Positions 7,378 through 15,015 of a stretch of DNA of 30,370 nucleotides are shown piece by piece; the stretch's first letter is position 1, and every line of letters starts with the position of its first letter. The notes below the pieces were generated by a model that was not told the DNA's origin, did no database searches, and worked only from the letters and a program-made list of their open reading frames with translations. This stretch comes from a virus. The DNA lies in the IMG/VR virus record IMGVR_UViG_3300047358_000111, positions 1-30,370 of that record. The stretch is one strand, 5' to 3'. The position numbers and the translations under genes were made by a program.

Positions 7378-7451
7378 GAAGATGTCTCATTTGCAGAAGG
7401 AAATCTATTGGATTGTACTGCTCGCGATGTTCTTCATCGAACGAGATGTGA
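7374..7451 (+). CDS. Micro-ORF, zinc-knuckle-like peptide (25 aa)
   Basis: A 25-codon ORF starting in an ATGA overlap with the preceding gene. Its peptide has two CxxC pairs, CLIC and CSRC, separated by 8 residues (Cys 4, 7, 16, 19), a spacing that could hold one zinc ion. Two thirds of it overlaps the 7382-7504 ORF in another frame. The junction and the paired cysteines support it; the small size keeps confidence modest. Function unknown. Confidence 0.42.
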   Translation: MRRCLICRRKSIGLYCSRCSSSNEM

Positions 7452-7504
7452 TCCTAGACACCATGTTTGCGATCCTAAATATTATTTACGACAATTTTAA
7501 ATGA
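7382..7504 (+). CDS. Micro-ORF, single-pass membrane peptide (40 aa)
   Basis: A 40-codon ORF overlapping the zinc-knuckle-like ORF in a second frame. Residues about 9-18 (YWIVLLAMFF) and 24-35 (ILDTMFAILNII) are hydrophobic and suggest one broken or two short membrane helices. Its TGA overlaps the next ATG as ATGA at 7501-7504. The junction supports translation; no family is recognised. Confidence 0.42.
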   Translation: MSHLQKEIYWIVLLAMFFIERDVILDTMFAILNIIYDNFK

Positions 7505-7731
7505 GCAAAACGAATCACGAAATTAATCATGAAGATGCAATTAGAGCGCTGTCCGCTCTCAAAAACGACCCCCACTTCAAGCGATATATTGAGATGCGTG
7601 AAAGTATGCGTGAAGAAACTATCCGGGCGTTGCAGGCTCCTGAGAGCATTGCGGACACAAACAGACACTTTTACATCACAGGGAAGCTCGAAGCGATAGA
7701 CGAGGAATTGGACATTTTCTACAAGCTTTAG
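7501..7731 (+). CDS. Small helical hypothetical protein
   Basis: A 76-residue, largely helical protein (DAIRALSALKNDPHFKRYIE, then MREETIRALQAPE), ending IDEELDIFYKL. It is the last gene before a strong terminator and so closes the packaging/portal transcription unit. The size and charged-helix character resemble small unannotated proteins near portal genes in other phages. Function unknown. Confidence 0.74.
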   Translation: MSKTNHEINHEDAIRALSALKNDPHFKRYIEMRESMREETIRALQAPESIADTNRHFYITGKLEAIDEELDIFYKL

Positions 7732-7752
7732 CTCGTTCCCAATCGTGAGTTA

Positions 7753-7786
7753 CCCTCTGCGCTAGGGGTGGCGCAGGGGGTTTTTT
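7753..7786 (+). terminator. Rho-independent terminator after the packaging/portal unit
   Basis: A 10-bp stem, CCCTCTGCGC (7753-7762) pairing with GCGCAGGGGG (7771-7780) with a single G-U pair, closes an 8-base loop and is followed by six T's (7781-7786). It lies 22 bases after the preceding stop codon. It separates the packaging/portal genes from the scaffold/capsid genes. Confidence 0.92.
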
Positions 7787-7787
7787 A

Positions 7788-7816
7788 TTGCCATTGTCAA
7801 GACAATATACTACATT
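7788..7816 (+). promoter_or_regulatory. Possible sigma70-type promoter for the scaffold/capsid unit
   Basis: TTGCCA at 7788-7793 (5 of 6 to the -35 consensus), then 17 bases, then TACATT at 7811-7816 (4 of 6 to the -10). It lies just after the terminator and 30 bases before the scaffold ATG, where a promoter is expected. A short inverted repeat (TTGTC-AA-GACAA, 7794-7805) sits in the spacer and could be an operator. The -10 box is weak, so this is tentative. Confidence 0.35.
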
Positions 7817-7846
7817 TTGCTACACTAGGCTACTGCCTTGATTATT

Positions 7847-8941
7847 ATGGAAACATTAACCGAAGAGGTTGTCTCGGAGTCCTCTGAAAATTCCGTGGAA
7901 ACAGAAACGAAAGCAGACGGGAATGTCTCGATGGCAGAATTTGCGGAGCAATTGCTTCAAAGAAAACAAGCTAACGATGCGGAACCTGAAGCTCCAACCG
8001 AGGAAGCAGAGGCACCCGCTGAAGAAACTGCGGAAGTTGCGGAAGCTACCGAGGAACCTACCGCCGAAGAAACGGATGAAACAGAAAATGTGCCGTCCCC
8101 ACAATCTTCGGAAAGTGTTCTTTCACAGTACGGAATAGACTTGGACAACTTGTCAGAGGAGGAAAGTCGCGACCTAGCCAAGGCCCTGAATGCATCTGCG
8201 GTCAAACGGTTTGGAAGACTTACCGCTCAGAAGAAAGCATTACTTGCAGAAAATGAAGCATTGCAGGCGAAGGCCGAGCAAGCCCAGCAGGAACAAGTAA
8301 GTGATAAACCTGAGTTCCTTAAAGATAATGCATTACATAATGTCAGTGATGAGAATGCACTTACGAAAGAAGTCGAGAACCTAAACACTTTAATTGAGTG
8401 GGCAGAGGATGGACTTGATAATGAGGTGCAGTACGATGACGATGGAAATGAGTATATCTTAAAGGATGGCGATAAGACTTACTCTAAGAATGACTTAAAA
8501 AGGATAAGATCCAATGCGAAGAAAATAATTCGCAAGGATGCGCCGGCCCGTCAGAAGTGGATTGAAGAGCGTAATCACGCTGACGAACAGGCAATCAAAA
8601 CCTTTGACTTTTTAGGAGATCCTGAGAGTGCAGACTACAAGTTGTTTATGGATGTAAAGCAGTCACCGCTTTACAAACCATTGGTCGAACATTTACCAAA
8701 CTCTAACTTTGCTCTTGCCGCTATGGTAGTGGGCATGAATGCGGTAAACGAACGGGCCACACAAAAGTCTAAACCCGCCCCCAAGCCAAAAGCACCCGTG
8801 GCATCCACGGAGGCAGGAGCGGCAAGGGCAAAGACTCCACAAGCGCAAAAACTGAAGGCTGTGGAGGCGGCATACAAAAAGTACGAAGAATCCGGATCTA
8901 TGGCGGACTATCAATCTTATCTAAAACTTAAAAGGAATTAA
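7847..8941 (+). CDS. Scaffolding-type capsid assembly protein
   Basis: Probably the internal scaffold that guides procapsid assembly. Placed between portal and major capsid, as expected for a scaffold. About 364 residues from ATG 7847 (a TTG at 7838 would add three). The first 100 residues are very acidic with Glu/Ala/Pro/Thr repeats (EAPTEEAEAPAEETAEVAE). A helical coiled coil follows (TAQKKALLAENEALQAKAEQ), then a mixed region and a basic Ala/Lys/Pro-rich C-terminus (KSKPAPKPKAPVA), which in scaffolds often contacts the capsid protein. No protease is seen nearby. The assignment rests on position and composition, because scaffolds share little sequence. Confidence 0.83.
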   Translation: METLTEEVVSESSENSVETETKADGNVSMAEFAEQLLQRKQANDAEPEAPTEEAEAPAEETAEVAEATEEPTAEETDETENVPSPQSSESVLSQYGIDLDNLSEEESRDLAKALNASAVKRFGRLTAQKKALLAENEALQAKAEQAQQEQVSDKPEFLKDNALHNVSDENALTKEVENLNTLIEWAEDGLDNEVQYDDDGNEYILKDGDKTYSKNDLKRIRSNAKKIIRKDAPARQKWIEERNHADEQAIKTFDFLGDPESADYKLFMDVKQSPLYKPLVEHLPNSNFALAAMVVGMNAVNERATQKSKPAPKPKAPVASTEAGAARAKTPQAQKLKAVEAAYKKYEESGSMADYQSYLKLKRN

Positions 8942-8947
8942 TAAAAA

Positions 8948-9913
8948 ATGGCATCTACAAAAACATATTCAGTAGCCGGAAACAGGGAAGACCTCTCTGA
9001 AATTATCACATTGCTGACCCCCGAGTCTACACCGTTGGTATCAATGGCTAAGAAAGCAAACGCAACAGGAACATTCTTTGAATGGCAGGCAGACGACCTT
9101 AGCACTCCTTCATTTGCCGGAGTACTTGAGGGCGAGGACGCATCATCTTTTGATGACAAAGCCGCTAACCGTGCAAAGCTTGGTAACTATGTACAAAAGC
9201 TTCGTAGAACTTACGCAGTTTCCGACCTTCAGGAAATCGTTGATACAGCGGGTGTCGCATCTGAGTACGCTAACGCCGAAAGCCATGCGGTACGGGAATT
9301 AAAAAGAGATCTTGAATCTGCTGTTTGTTCCGCACAAGACCGTGATGCTGACGATGGAACCAATCCATACAAAACTCGCGGTATGCTCAAATGGTTAGGA
9401 GTTGGTGGTCAGCCTGCTGATGTACCAAGTGCTTTCCAAAATGTCGCTAACGACACAACCGGAACTCAGACCGAGTCTACTTTCAATAGCGTACTCCAAG
9501 AGCTTTACGAAGCCAACGGAATGCCTGGTGGACAACTCACCTTGATTGCGGGTCCTGGACTGAAACGCGAAATCTCAAACTTCGCTCGTCAGGAAGGTTC
9601 CACAACTGCATTAAATTACCAAATCACTCAACCTGCTGAGAGTAAGAAAATAACCTTATCGGTCAATTTTTACGAAGGAGACTTCGGAAATGTAGCGATA
9701 GTGCCTTCGACCTTTATTAACAGGACGAGTGGTTCAGCAACTGTTGATGCAGACGCAGGACTTCTTATCGATCCTGAGTATGTAGGTATCCACATGCTTA
9801 AAGCTGAGTCTACATCTGAGCTTGAGAATCGTGGCGGAGGTCGCAGAGGTTTCGCAGATCTCGTAGCTGGCCTTGCCTGCTATAGCCCAAAAGCACACGG
9901 ATATTTTAATTAA
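8948..9913 (+). CDS. Major capsid protein (SU10/DUF5309-like)
   Basis: Forms the icosahedral head, expected HK97 fold. The 321-residue protein follows the scaffold and begins with TYSVAGNREDLSEIITLL. It has the long-helix pattern of the DUF5309 group as I recall it (SHAVRELKRDLESAVCSA, then YKTRGMLKWLG), a central ELYEANGMPGGQLTLIAGPG segment, and a C-terminal HMLKAESTSELENRGGG. An AGGA lies 13 bases upstream of the ATG in an otherwise AT-rich leader (TTAATAAAAA). The large-scale hairpin right after the gene fits a highly expressed capsid transcript. Confidence 0.91.
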   Translation: MASTKTYSVAGNREDLSEIITLLTPESTPLVSMAKKANATGTFFEWQADDLSTPSFAGVLEGEDASSFDDKAANRAKLGNYVQKLRRTYAVSDLQEIVDTAGVASEYANAESHAVRELKRDLESAVCSAQDRDADDGTNPYKTRGMLKWLGVGGQPADVPSAFQNVANDTTGTQTESTFNSVLQELYEANGMPGGQLTLIAGPGLKREISNFARQEGSTTALNYQITQPAESKKITLSVNFYEGDFGNVAIVPSTFINRTSGSATVDADAGLLIDPEYVGIHMLKAESTSELENRGGGRRGFADLVAGLACYSPKAHGYFN

Positions 9914-9927
9914 TCGGGTTTTTAACG

Positions 9928-9956
9928 GAGGGGGGTTCGCGATGCGGACCTCCCTC
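9928..9956 (+). other. Stable hairpin after the major capsid gene
   Basis: GAGGGGGGT at 9928-9936 pairs with ACCTCCCTC at 9948-9956 with one G-U pair, and the stem can extend through T-G, C-G and G-C to a 5-base loop around 9940-9944. No T-run follows, so it is not a standard terminator. It may stabilise the capsid mRNA or partly attenuate downstream transcription. Structure is seen; role is inferred. Confidence 0.55.
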
Positions 9957-9971
9957 TAACCTTTACTAAAA

Positions 9972-10319
9972 ATGGCGGAAATATTCTTACCAAGTTGGAA
10001 AAGCGGAAACGGATCGCAGTTTATGAAGAACCTCGACCGTTATCTTCGTTACGAGGTAGACCTGGAAAAATCACAGTTAGCTATGCGTGAAGCACAATGT
10101 CGCAAGGAGAACCGCGAGATGGGTTCCGCCAAAGCAGATGGGCTTGGACAATTAAAAGCATCCATCCCTGCCCGCGATTATTTTCGTTGGCATCAATTTA
10201 AGCCAGGATGTTGGGGCGATAAGAGCTTTATCAAAGAGTACCTTCGCGACAACCCATCCTTCAAGGCTGAGTCCTTAACCAAGAAATCCTTTAGCGGACC
10301 AAGTTTTAAAACCGCATGA
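9972..10319 (+). CDS. Hypothetical protein in the head-neck module
   Basis: A 115-residue protein of unknown function between capsid and neck genes. It is charged and helical in the first half (FMKNLDRYLRYEVDLEKSQ), and aromatic and basic in the second (ARDYFRWHQFKPGCWGDKSF). The Phe/Lys-rich end (SLTKKSFSGPSFKTA) is likely flexible. No Shine-Dalgarno sequence is visible (ACTAAAA before the ATG). A virion accessory role is inferred from position only. Confidence 0.72.
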   Translation: MAEIFLPSWKSGNGSQFMKNLDRYLRYEVDLEKSQLAMREAQCRKENREMGSAKADGLGQLKASIPARDYFRWHQFKPGCWGDKSFIKEYLRDNPSFKAESLTKKSFSGPSFKTA

Positions 10320-10348
10320 GGTAAGTAGAACTTAGACAATTTCATATT

Positions 10349-11089
10349 ATGCCAAACTACGCCACCGCACTCTATTCAGAATTGAAATCTAGATTTCGTG
10401 CATTAGCGGGACTCGATGCATTACAGGCAACAGATGCTAGTTTCCTTAGAGATCTCGTAAATCGTGCGGCTCGTATAGCCCATGAGAGATACCCTTGGCC
10501 ACAGTTTACTGTAGTTGGTGAAAGTGTGGCAGTGGTAACAAGTGATGCAAATACCTTACGAGTATATGGTGCTAGTAATAAATTAGCGAATGATGCGAAT
10601 GTTGTTTTTCGTATACATAAGGAAGATCCTACTACTAATCGTTATCCTGACGAATACACTTTTTTAACTGAGATGGACTCAGGAGGATATCCATCTGTAA
10701 AGATTATCGAGCCTACGACTCTCAATGGAGTAAATGTTTTTGTTACTTATCGTAAGGATTTACGAGGAGAGATAAACTCAGGTTCAGCGACAAGTGGTTA
10801 CTATGGTGACGATGTAGGAGATGAACAGAATATCCCGAACTTCTTTTTCGACTACCTAGCTCACTCCGCATATGCGGGATTTTTGCGTGGCGATGGACAG
10901 ACAGAGAAAGCATTTGCAGAGGAACAAAACGCTGAAGCAATGCTAAGACAAGAGATCGATTTAGTGCGAGAACAGTCACGCCAATATCGCAATGACATTT
11001 TACAATACCGCACACCTTCGCAATTTAACAGGCATAATATCCAGGCGGGAGGTCAACCGATTACGCCTACTATAGCCAATGTCCAATAA
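10349..11089 (+). CDS. Putative head-tail adaptor/neck protein, copy 1
   Basis: A 246-residue protein after the capsid genes, where head-tail connectors are encoded. N-terminal helices (LYSELKSRFRALAGL, then SFLRDLVNRAARIAHERYPWP) precede a beta-rich middle and a helical end with the signature DEQNIPNFFFDYLA and FLRGDGQTEKAFAEEQNAEA. The same signature occurs in the next gene, so the two arose by duplication. The helix-beta-helix layout fits a neck/adaptor protein under the portal, but the exact family is not certain. The stop codon and the next ATG share one base. Confidence 0.72.
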   Translation: MPNYATALYSELKSRFRALAGLDALQATDASFLRDLVNRAARIAHERYPWPQFTVVGESVAVVTSDANTLRVYGASNKLANDANVVFRIHKEDPTTNRYPDEYTFLTEMDSGGYPSVKIIEPTTLNGVNVFVTYRKDLRGEINSGSATSGYYGDDVGDEQNIPNFFFDYLAHSAYAGFLRGDGQTEKAFAEEQNAEAMLRQEIDLVREQSRQYRNDILQYRTPSQFNRHNIQAGGQPITPTIANVQ

Positions 11090-11697
11090 TGGCACGGACT
11101 ACAACATATGACTCAATAAAAAAACGCTTTCAGATGGCGGCGGGTCTGCCATCCCTCACAAGTGTAGACGAGTTTTTTCTAAAAGAATCTATTAACAGTA
11201 GAGCGCAATCTGCCTGGACTAGATGCGAATGGCCTGAACTGCTTAAAGTGGTGGAGAGGAGTGTTGGAGTAACAACAAGTCCTCCTGCAAACAAAGCTGT
11301 ACAAATTGATAACGACCTGGATCTTATTGATATAAGACAAGTATGGAATAAAAACCCATACACAAATCAAATGGCAGTTTCTTTAGGTTTTGAGTTGGTT
11401 GACGGATACCTGATACTTCCTGTCAATAGTGCAGTAGATTCTGTATTTATCATTGGAACAGTAGTTCGCCCAACCTATGGACCTGATAGTCCTGACGAGC
11501 AAAACATTCCTGAGTTCCTTGCGAATTACTTATCAGCCGGATGTCTAAGCGATTTTCTACGAGGTGACGGGCAAACAGAAGCAGCGATCAGAGAAGAGAG
11601 TAGGGCTGAAGAGTATCTACTTTTACAGATAGATCGAGCGCAACGCCAGCAAGGGCAAAACAATTTCATGCAATTCACAACATACGCAACACACTAA
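11089..11697 (+). CDS. Putative head-tail adaptor/neck protein, copy 2
   Basis: A 202-residue paralogue of the preceding gene. It shares the N-terminal pattern (YDSIKKRFQMAAGLPSLTS, then RAQSAWTRCEWPELLKV) and the C-terminal DEQNIPEFLANYLS followed by DFLRGDGQTEAAIREESRAE. The beta middle is shorter than in copy 1. Two related adaptors in tandem may form successive rings of the neck or one heteromeric ring. Position supports a virion role; biochemical function is not shown by sequence. Confidence 0.7.
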   Translation: MARTTTYDSIKKRFQMAAGLPSLTSVDEFFLKESINSRAQSAWTRCEWPELLKVVERSVGVTTSPPANKAVQIDNDLDLIDIRQVWNKNPYTNQMAVSLGFELVDGYLILPVNSAVDSVFIIGTVVRPTYGPDSPDEQNIPEFLANYLSAGCLSDFLRGDGQTEAAIREESRAEEYLLLQIDRAQRQQGQNNFMQFTTYATH

Positions 11698-11710
11698 AAA
11701 ATATTTAATC

Positions 11711-11965
11711 ATGGCATCAGAATACAGAGGATTAGGACTAAACGGAGGGAAGTACATCAATGACACCTCCGCAAACACAGGCAATTGGTTCGCTATCGTG
11801 GCGACTGAGGATACGGTTATCGACAGCATTACGAGTAATGTGGAGAACCTAAGTGATATTACCGCGTCCCAGGACAATACCACACTATCCGCAAACACCG
11901 CGATCTACGGAGGCATAACCGGAATCACTCTGAGTAGCGGTGCGGTAATCGCCTATAATGTATAA
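11711..11965 (+). CDS. Small virion-type protein (beta-rich)
   Basis: An 84-residue protein, almost all beta-type, with the ending TAIYGGITGITLSSGAVIAYN, a motif I recall from small structural proteins of many phages. The middle is WFAIVATEDTVIDSITSNVE. It probably decorates the virion or belongs to the neck/fibre base. Its stop shares a base with the next ATG. The leader lacks a Shine-Dalgarno sequence. Confidence 0.68.
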   Translation: MASEYRGLGLNGGKYINDTSANTGNWFAIVATEDTVIDSITSNVENLSDITASQDNTTLSANTAIYGGITGITLSSGAVIAYNV

Positions 11966-12177
11966 TGGCACTTTCGCTCGATCTTAATGTTGGCACGCCT
12001 CGTCCATTTACGACAAGTGGCGTACCCGCGCCTGATGGCGTATTAAGAACCGAGAATGGTAGATTCATTATTACTGAAAACGGAAATTACATAGAGTTTG
12101 AACTACCACCTTTTCTAACAACTGAGGCCGATGAGGTCTTACGAACCGAATTAAACGAAGCAATCTTAACCGAATAA
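11965..12177 (+). CDS. Small TEN-repeat virion-type protein
   Basis: A 70-residue protein with short internal repeats: VLRTENGRFIITENGNYIEFE, then VLRTELNEAILTE. Similar TExG-NY repeats occur in small tail proteins of marine phages as I recall. Probably a small fibre or decoration component; the role is inferred from neighbours. Confidence 0.62.
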   Translation: MALSLDLNVGTPRPFTTSGVPAPDGVLRTENGRFIITENGNYIEFELPPFLTTEADEVLRTELNEAILTE

Positions 12178-12181
12178 TATC

Positions 12182-12781
12182 ATGGCTAATCTTAAAATCA
12201 CTCAACTCTCTGATCTAAGCACCCCGGCGGGTGCCGATATCTTGCCCATCGTGGATGATGTTGCAGGCACCGCAACCACCAAAAAGGTAACCGTCACTAA
12301 CCTAATGGCACTTGCCCCCCAGGGTGACCTAGTCGCAAGCAACAACTTGAGCGATGTATCTAGTGCCGCAACATCCCGCACCAATCTTGGTTTAGGTGAT
12401 GCGGCTACCAAGACTGTAGGTACAGCCGACACAAATGTAATCGCGGTATCAAGCGGTACGGTTGACCTGGGCGGTAACAAGCTCGAAGACTTTGACGCAT
12501 CGATCAACGAGCAGACAGGAACCACCTACACGCTAGTAGCGGGAGACAATGGGAAGGTGATTAAGTTCACCAACGGATCTGCAATTACGCTTACCCTGCC
12601 AAGCGGATTAGGCGAAGGCTTTAACTGTACTGTCATACAATACGGAGCAGGGCAAATTACCTTCTCAGGAACTTTCTATAATCAGTCATCGCACACAAAG
12701 ACCGCAGGGCAGTACGCAGTAACAGGCTTGATCAGTTGCGTGGCAGATTCATTCGTTCTAGCGGGCGATACAGCTTCCTAA
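12182..12781 (+). CDS. Fibre-like protein with NLSDV-NLGLG motif
   Basis: A 199-residue protein with LKITQLSDLSTPAGADILPI near the start and NLSDVSSAATSRTNLGLGDA (residues about 55-75), a repeat unit common in phage tail fibres. The C-terminal half is a compact beta domain (GKVIKFTNGSAITLTLPS, then GQITFSGTF). It belongs to a group of short fibre proteins here and probably attaches to the tail or capsid surface. Confidence 0.75.
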   Translation: MANLKITQLSDLSTPAGADILPIVDDVAGTATTKKVTVTNLMALAPQGDLVASNNLSDVSSAATSRTNLGLGDAATKTVGTADTNVIAVSSGTVDLGGNKLEDFDASINEQTGTTYTLVAGDNGKVIKFTNGSAITLTLPSGLGEGFNCTVIQYGAGQITFSGTFYNQSSHTKTAGQYAVTGLISCVADSFVLAGDTAS

Positions 12782-12786
12782 GTCCG

Positions 12787-13506
12787 ATGACTTTCATACT
12801 TCCAAGTTTTGGAGCATCGGCTATATCCGCAGTGCCTGGTGGCGGTGGTGGTGGTGGTGCATTTAGTAACACCTACAGCGTAGAAACAGACGGAACTAAC
12901 GATAATATTGCAATAGGCGTTGATCCTTTTGGTAATCTACAAGGTAGTGGCAACATATTAGGTATCACAGGAACTTCGCATACCATTTGTTTTTGGATGA
13001 AGATCACAGGTTCAATTCCTCATAGAGTAAACTTCTTCTACAATTCTAAGATACAAATACGCACAAGAACAGATGGATTCCGCTTTTACTCATCAGGCAC
13101 GAACAAGCATCACATACACACTATTACTGCTGGTACTTGGTATTTCCTAGCTTTATCTTGTGATGGAACTAGCCACACCTCGTATGTTAAATCTGCATCA
13201 GACGATCTGTCAGCTACAGTCACGGGTAATAGTTTCACGCCAACAGGCTACTCAACTTGGGGGCCATCATGTAATGCGAACTACGATGAAATTGCTACCT
13301 TCAATAGTGCCTTGTCGGCATCTGATATAAGCAACATCTACAATAACGGAGTGCCAGGTAATTTATCAGGGTACGCTACTTTGGCGGGTCACTGGAGAAT
13401 GGGTGATTCTGACGGAGGTACAGGAACAACAATTAGCGATGAGCTAGGTGGTGAAGATGCTCATTTAAGGAACGGACCAACCTTTTCAACCTCAGTGCCA
13501 TCTTAA
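12787..13506 (+). CDS. LamG/concanavalin-A-like lectin domain protein
   Basis: A 239-residue protein from ATG 12787 (the frame is open from 12736, within the previous gene, but the Arg-rich N-terminus there is unlikely). A Gly-rich linker (residues about 19-25) precedes a laminin-G-like jelly-roll domain: YSVETDGTNDNIAIG, ICFWMKI, WYFLALSCDGTSHTSYV, and YDEIATFNSALSASDISNIY, with a final HWRMGDSDGGTGTTISDEL. LamG-type domains bind glycans, so host-surface recognition is likely. The SASDISNIYNNG and HWRMGD elements match phage LamG proteins as I recall them. Confidence 0.82.
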   Translation: MTFILPSFGASAISAVPGGGGGGGAFSNTYSVETDGTNDNIAIGVDPFGNLQGSGNILGITGTSHTICFWMKITGSIPHRVNFFYNSKIQIRTRTDGFRFYSSGTNKHHIHTITAGTWYFLALSCDGTSHTSYVKSASDDLSATVTGNSFTPTGYSTWGPSCNANYDEIATFNSALSASDISNIYNNGVPGNLSGYATLAGHWRMGDSDGGTGTTISDELGGEDAHLRNGPTFSTSVPS

Positions 13507-13511
13507 TAACT

Positions 13512-13748
13512 ATGAGAAACTATGTAATAATTGACGCATCGGAAGTAAGTTCCGTTGATTTTAACCAAGTCCTAGAAACCTCGGCAGATACGCTTAGATA
13601 TAATGTGAGTCCTGCGGGTACTAAGACTTTCGTAAAGTTCGAGGGTGACACGCCATCGTTCCTAGAAGGCAAAACCGCATACACGCATTCCGAGATGCTT
13701 GAGATTCTAGCAGGCGAGGAGTGGACAGACCCTAACGCGAATCCTTAA
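13512..13748 (+). CDS. Small protein following the LamG gene
   Basis: A 78-residue protein: NYVIIDASEVSSVDFNQVLE at the start, TFVKFEGDTPSFLEGK in the middle, and YTHSEMLEIL near the end. I recall small proteins of this type beside fibre genes in marine phages. It may assist fibre assembly or be a fibre component. The leader TTAATAACT lacks a Shine-Dalgarno sequence. Confidence 0.66.
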   Translation: MRNYVIIDASEVSSVDFNQVLETSADTLRYNVSPAGTKTFVKFEGDTPSFLEGKTAYTHSEMLEILAGEEWTDPNANP

Positions 13749-13753
13749 TAATT

Positions 13754-14584
13754 ATGAGCGACTTACAAAACCAAACACCCGCAGATACCTACAAGGGCTT
13801 GCTCCAAGTAGGCGATTACACAAACGGAGTAGATAGCAATGCGAAGTATATATCGGATGGGGAAGGCACACCTTCAGCCCTATCCATATCTGAATCAAAG
13901 ATAGGGGTGGGGACAGCGAGTCCCCAAGCTTCATTGCATATTTCAGATGGTACTCCTGCGATAAGGCTGACAGATACTACACCTACGACAGATACAGTAT
14001 CTCAAGTTTGGGCAGATACGGACAATGTAGGGGGTCTGCTGTTAGCGGCAGATATTACAGATGTCGGAACTGATCCATTTATAAGTGCTAGAATTGGAGG
14101 AACGGGTGTTGCTTCTGAAAAAATGCGCATCGACTCCGATGGGAATTGCGGTATTGGTACAGCGATTCCTGCTGAAAAACTCTCTGTAATCGGTGACATC
14201 TTAATAGATAACGGCACTGACTCAACCTTATATTTAGGCAAGGGTGCTGAAGGAGTAGACGGAGTAACAAAAATAAAGTCTGTACAAACAGGAACTGATT
14301 CAGACGAGCTTGGTATGGCGTTTTTTATTCACGGTTCTGCATCGGGTTCCACGCCACCGTCTGAAGCAATGCGCATTGACTTTAAAGGCCGAGTCGGAAT
14401 TAATACAACCTCCCCATCAGCCCCCCTCGAAGTAGCATCCACCACAGGTGGGGTAATTATACCGAGGATGACTACTACGGATAGAATTGCAATATCCTCA
14501 CCGACCGATGGTGAAATGATTTACAACACGACCACTAATAAGTTCCAAGGTAGAGCAAACGGAGCATGGGTAGATTTTCATTAA
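13754..14584 (+). CDS. Fibre-like protein with GIGT repeats
   Basis: A 276-residue protein with three copies of a G-[IV]-[GN]-T-x-x-P motif: GVGTASPQASLHI, GIGTAIPAEKLSV and GINTTSPSAPLEV. The first and third are about 160 residues apart. It ends in PRMTTTDRIAISSPTDGEM and FQGRANGAWVDF. These repeats form beta-prism shafts in trimeric tail fibres; no intramolecular-chaperone peptidase domain follows. Probably a short fibre. The TAA stop overlaps the lipoprotein ATG as TAATG. Confidence 0.75.
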   Translation: MSDLQNQTPADTYKGLLQVGDYTNGVDSNAKYISDGEGTPSALSISESKIGVGTASPQASLHISDGTPAIRLTDTTPTTDTVSQVWADTDNVGGLLLAADITDVGTDPFISARIGGTGVASEKMRIDSDGNCGIGTAIPAEKLSVIGDILIDNGTDSTLYLGKGAEGVDGVTKIKSVQTGTDSDELGMAFFIHGSASGSTPPSEAMRIDFKGRVGINTTSPSAPLEVASTTGGVIIPRMTTTDRIAISSPTDGEMIYNTTTNKFQGRANGAWVDFH

Positions 14585-15015
14585 TGATCTATGCACTCTT
14601 GGCACTTACTCTACTAGTTGGATGTTCGCTTCGTTCGACATATCCGACATTAGGGGCAATTGCAGGCGGTGGTGCAGGAAGTCTTGCGGGACCAGGCGGT
14701 GCGGCACTCGGTGCTGGCATCGGTGCTGTAAGCGGGGAAGCCTTAAAAAATGCAGATGCACTCGTAGAGGCCGAGGAAACGATTGAGGCTTTGACTCATG
14801 GCGATGTATCTGCCCTGGTAGCTCAAGGCATGGCCGAGCATCAGAGCGGATTCGCTGAATTTACTTCCTACATAAAAAGAATCCTAATCGGAGCGGCAGT
14901 CATTCTAGGATGTTACCTGGCAATTCCTATTTTTGTGGCGAAAAGATGTGCCAAAACAGAAGTCACTCGATCCACCACTCGACCTCCCTTCCCTCGACCT
15001 TCTGATCAGAAATGA
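14584..15015 (+). CDS. Lipoprotein with glycine zipper and C-terminal membrane helix (spanin-like candidate)
   Basis: A 143-residue protein from the ATG of a TAATG junction (a longer reading starts at 14566). The start is a lipoprotein signal MIYALLALTLLVGC with lipobox LVGC and lipidation Cys14. A glycine zipper follows (AIAGGGAGSLAG, then GGAALGAGIGAVSG, residues 25-51), a charged helical stretch (55-98), a membrane helix ILIGAAVILGCYLAIPIF (100-117), and a Pro/Arg-rich tail. N-terminal lipid plus C-terminal membrane helix is the topology of a unimolecular spanin, which fuses inner and outer membranes at lysis. Two tiny membrane proteins follow directly. Other lipoprotein roles, such as superinfection exclusion, are possible. 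Confidence 0.68.
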   Translation: MIYALLALTLLVGCSLRSTYPTLGAIAGGGAGSLAGPGGAALGAGIGAVSGEALKNADALVEAEETIEALTHGDVSALVAQGMAEHQSGFAEFTSYIKRILIGAAVILGCYLAIPIFVAKRCAKTEVTRSTTRPPFPRPSDQK

